A stretch of 5,560 nucleotides of DNA from Clostridiales bacterium (lineage in GTDB: Bacteria > Bacillota > Dehalobacteriia > UBA4068), in NCBI GenBank assembly GCA_009783495.1, contig WRDJ01000069.1:1-5560 (forward strand), in the 5' to 3' direction. The stretch's first letter is position 1. Every line of letters begins with the position of its first letter. The position numbers and the translations under genes were made by a program. Positions 5,393-5,560 of this stretch are shown here, piece after piece. The notes below the pieces were generated by a model. It was not told where the DNA came from. It ran no database searches and worked only from the letters and a program-made list of their open reading frames with translations.

Positions 5393-5560
5393 ATGAACGC
5401 GGATAACAAAGTTTTCCTAAATTTCAAAAGCCTGCCGCGCAATGTGGCCCTAGCCAGGCTCGTGGTGGCCTCGGTGTTGGCGGAGGATGATATTCTTTTG
5501 TCGGAGCTGGATGAAATCAAGGTCGCGGTCAGTGAGGCCGTCTCCAATGCCATCATCCAC
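5393..5560 (+). CDS. spoIIAB: Anti-sigma F factor / serine kinase SpoIIAB, N-terminal part only
   Basis: The frame is open to the right edge and gives the first 56 residues of about 145. It starts MNADNKVFLNFKSLPRNVALA, continues RLVVASVLA and reaches LDEIKVAVSEAVSNAIIH. The last block is the N-box of the GHKL ATPase fold, with the expected catalytic Glu48 and Mg-binding Asn52. SpoIIAB binds and inhibits sigma-F and phosphorylates SpoIIAA. The start is set at 5393 by ribosome binding site spacing; an ATG at 5387 in the same frame, overlapping the spoIIAA stop, would add Met-Lys. The operon is expected to continue with the rest of spoIIAB and then sigF outside the window. Confidence 0.93.
   Translation, partial: MNADNKVFLNFKSLPRNVALARLVVASVLAEDDILLSELDEIKVAVSEAVSNAIIH

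Noticed and set aside
1..5560. CRISPR array, tRNA, rRNA or riboswitch
   Set aside because: The only long tandem repeat is the coding WG array. I saw no cloverleaf, rRNA segment or known riboswitch core in the intergenic stretches.

Overview
This window looks like a chromosomal piece of a fairly GC-rich endospore-forming Firmicute (Bacillota). The strongest evidence is its right edge, which carries the sporulation genes spoIIAA and the beginning of spoIIAB behind a promoter resembling those read by sigma-H. A Negativicute or a GC-rich clostridium would fit, but the lineage is inference; no rRNA or other phylogenetic marker is present.

Layout, left to right. (1) Positions 2-685: the 3' part of a VanW-family cell-envelope gene, entering from the left edge. 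An in-frame TAA at 596-598 cuts the VanW domain, and the missing C-terminal piece continues in the same frame to a second stop at 683-685. (2) Positions 691-722: a hairpin terminator, best suited to the minus strand. (3) Positions 728-2155, minus strand: a lipoprotein made almost entirely of WG (KWG) repeats, 11 units plus a terminal half unit. (4) Positions 2156-2330: a divergent intergenic region with two back-to-back promoters. (5) Positions 2331-3341: mltG, the endolytic murein transglycosylase. (6) Positions 3424-4725: mtaD, a methylthioadenosine/S-adenosylhomocysteine deaminase of the amidohydrolase superfamily. (7) Positions 4726-5048: a 323-base gap containing a 162-bp imperfect palindrome that looks like a MITE (4739-4900, flanked by TAA on both sides), then a rho-independent terminator (4906-4938), then the presumed sigma-H promoter (about 4990-5017). 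(8) Positions 5049-5390: spoIIAA. (9) Positions 5393-5560: the start of spoIIAB, cut by the window edge.

How the genes relate: VanW and MltG both act on, or are associated with, the cell wall, and the WG-repeat lipoprotein lies between them and probably faces the outside of the membrane. MtaD is a salvage enzyme with no obvious link to its neighbours. SpoIIAA and SpoIIAB are the anti-anti-sigma factor and anti-sigma kinase that control sigma-F in the forespore, and sigF would be expected just beyond the right edge.

I do not see a clearly new multi-gene system. The points most worth checking are the split VanW gene, the MITE-like palindrome between mtaD and its terminator with its unusual left junction, and the internal evolution of the WG-repeat array.
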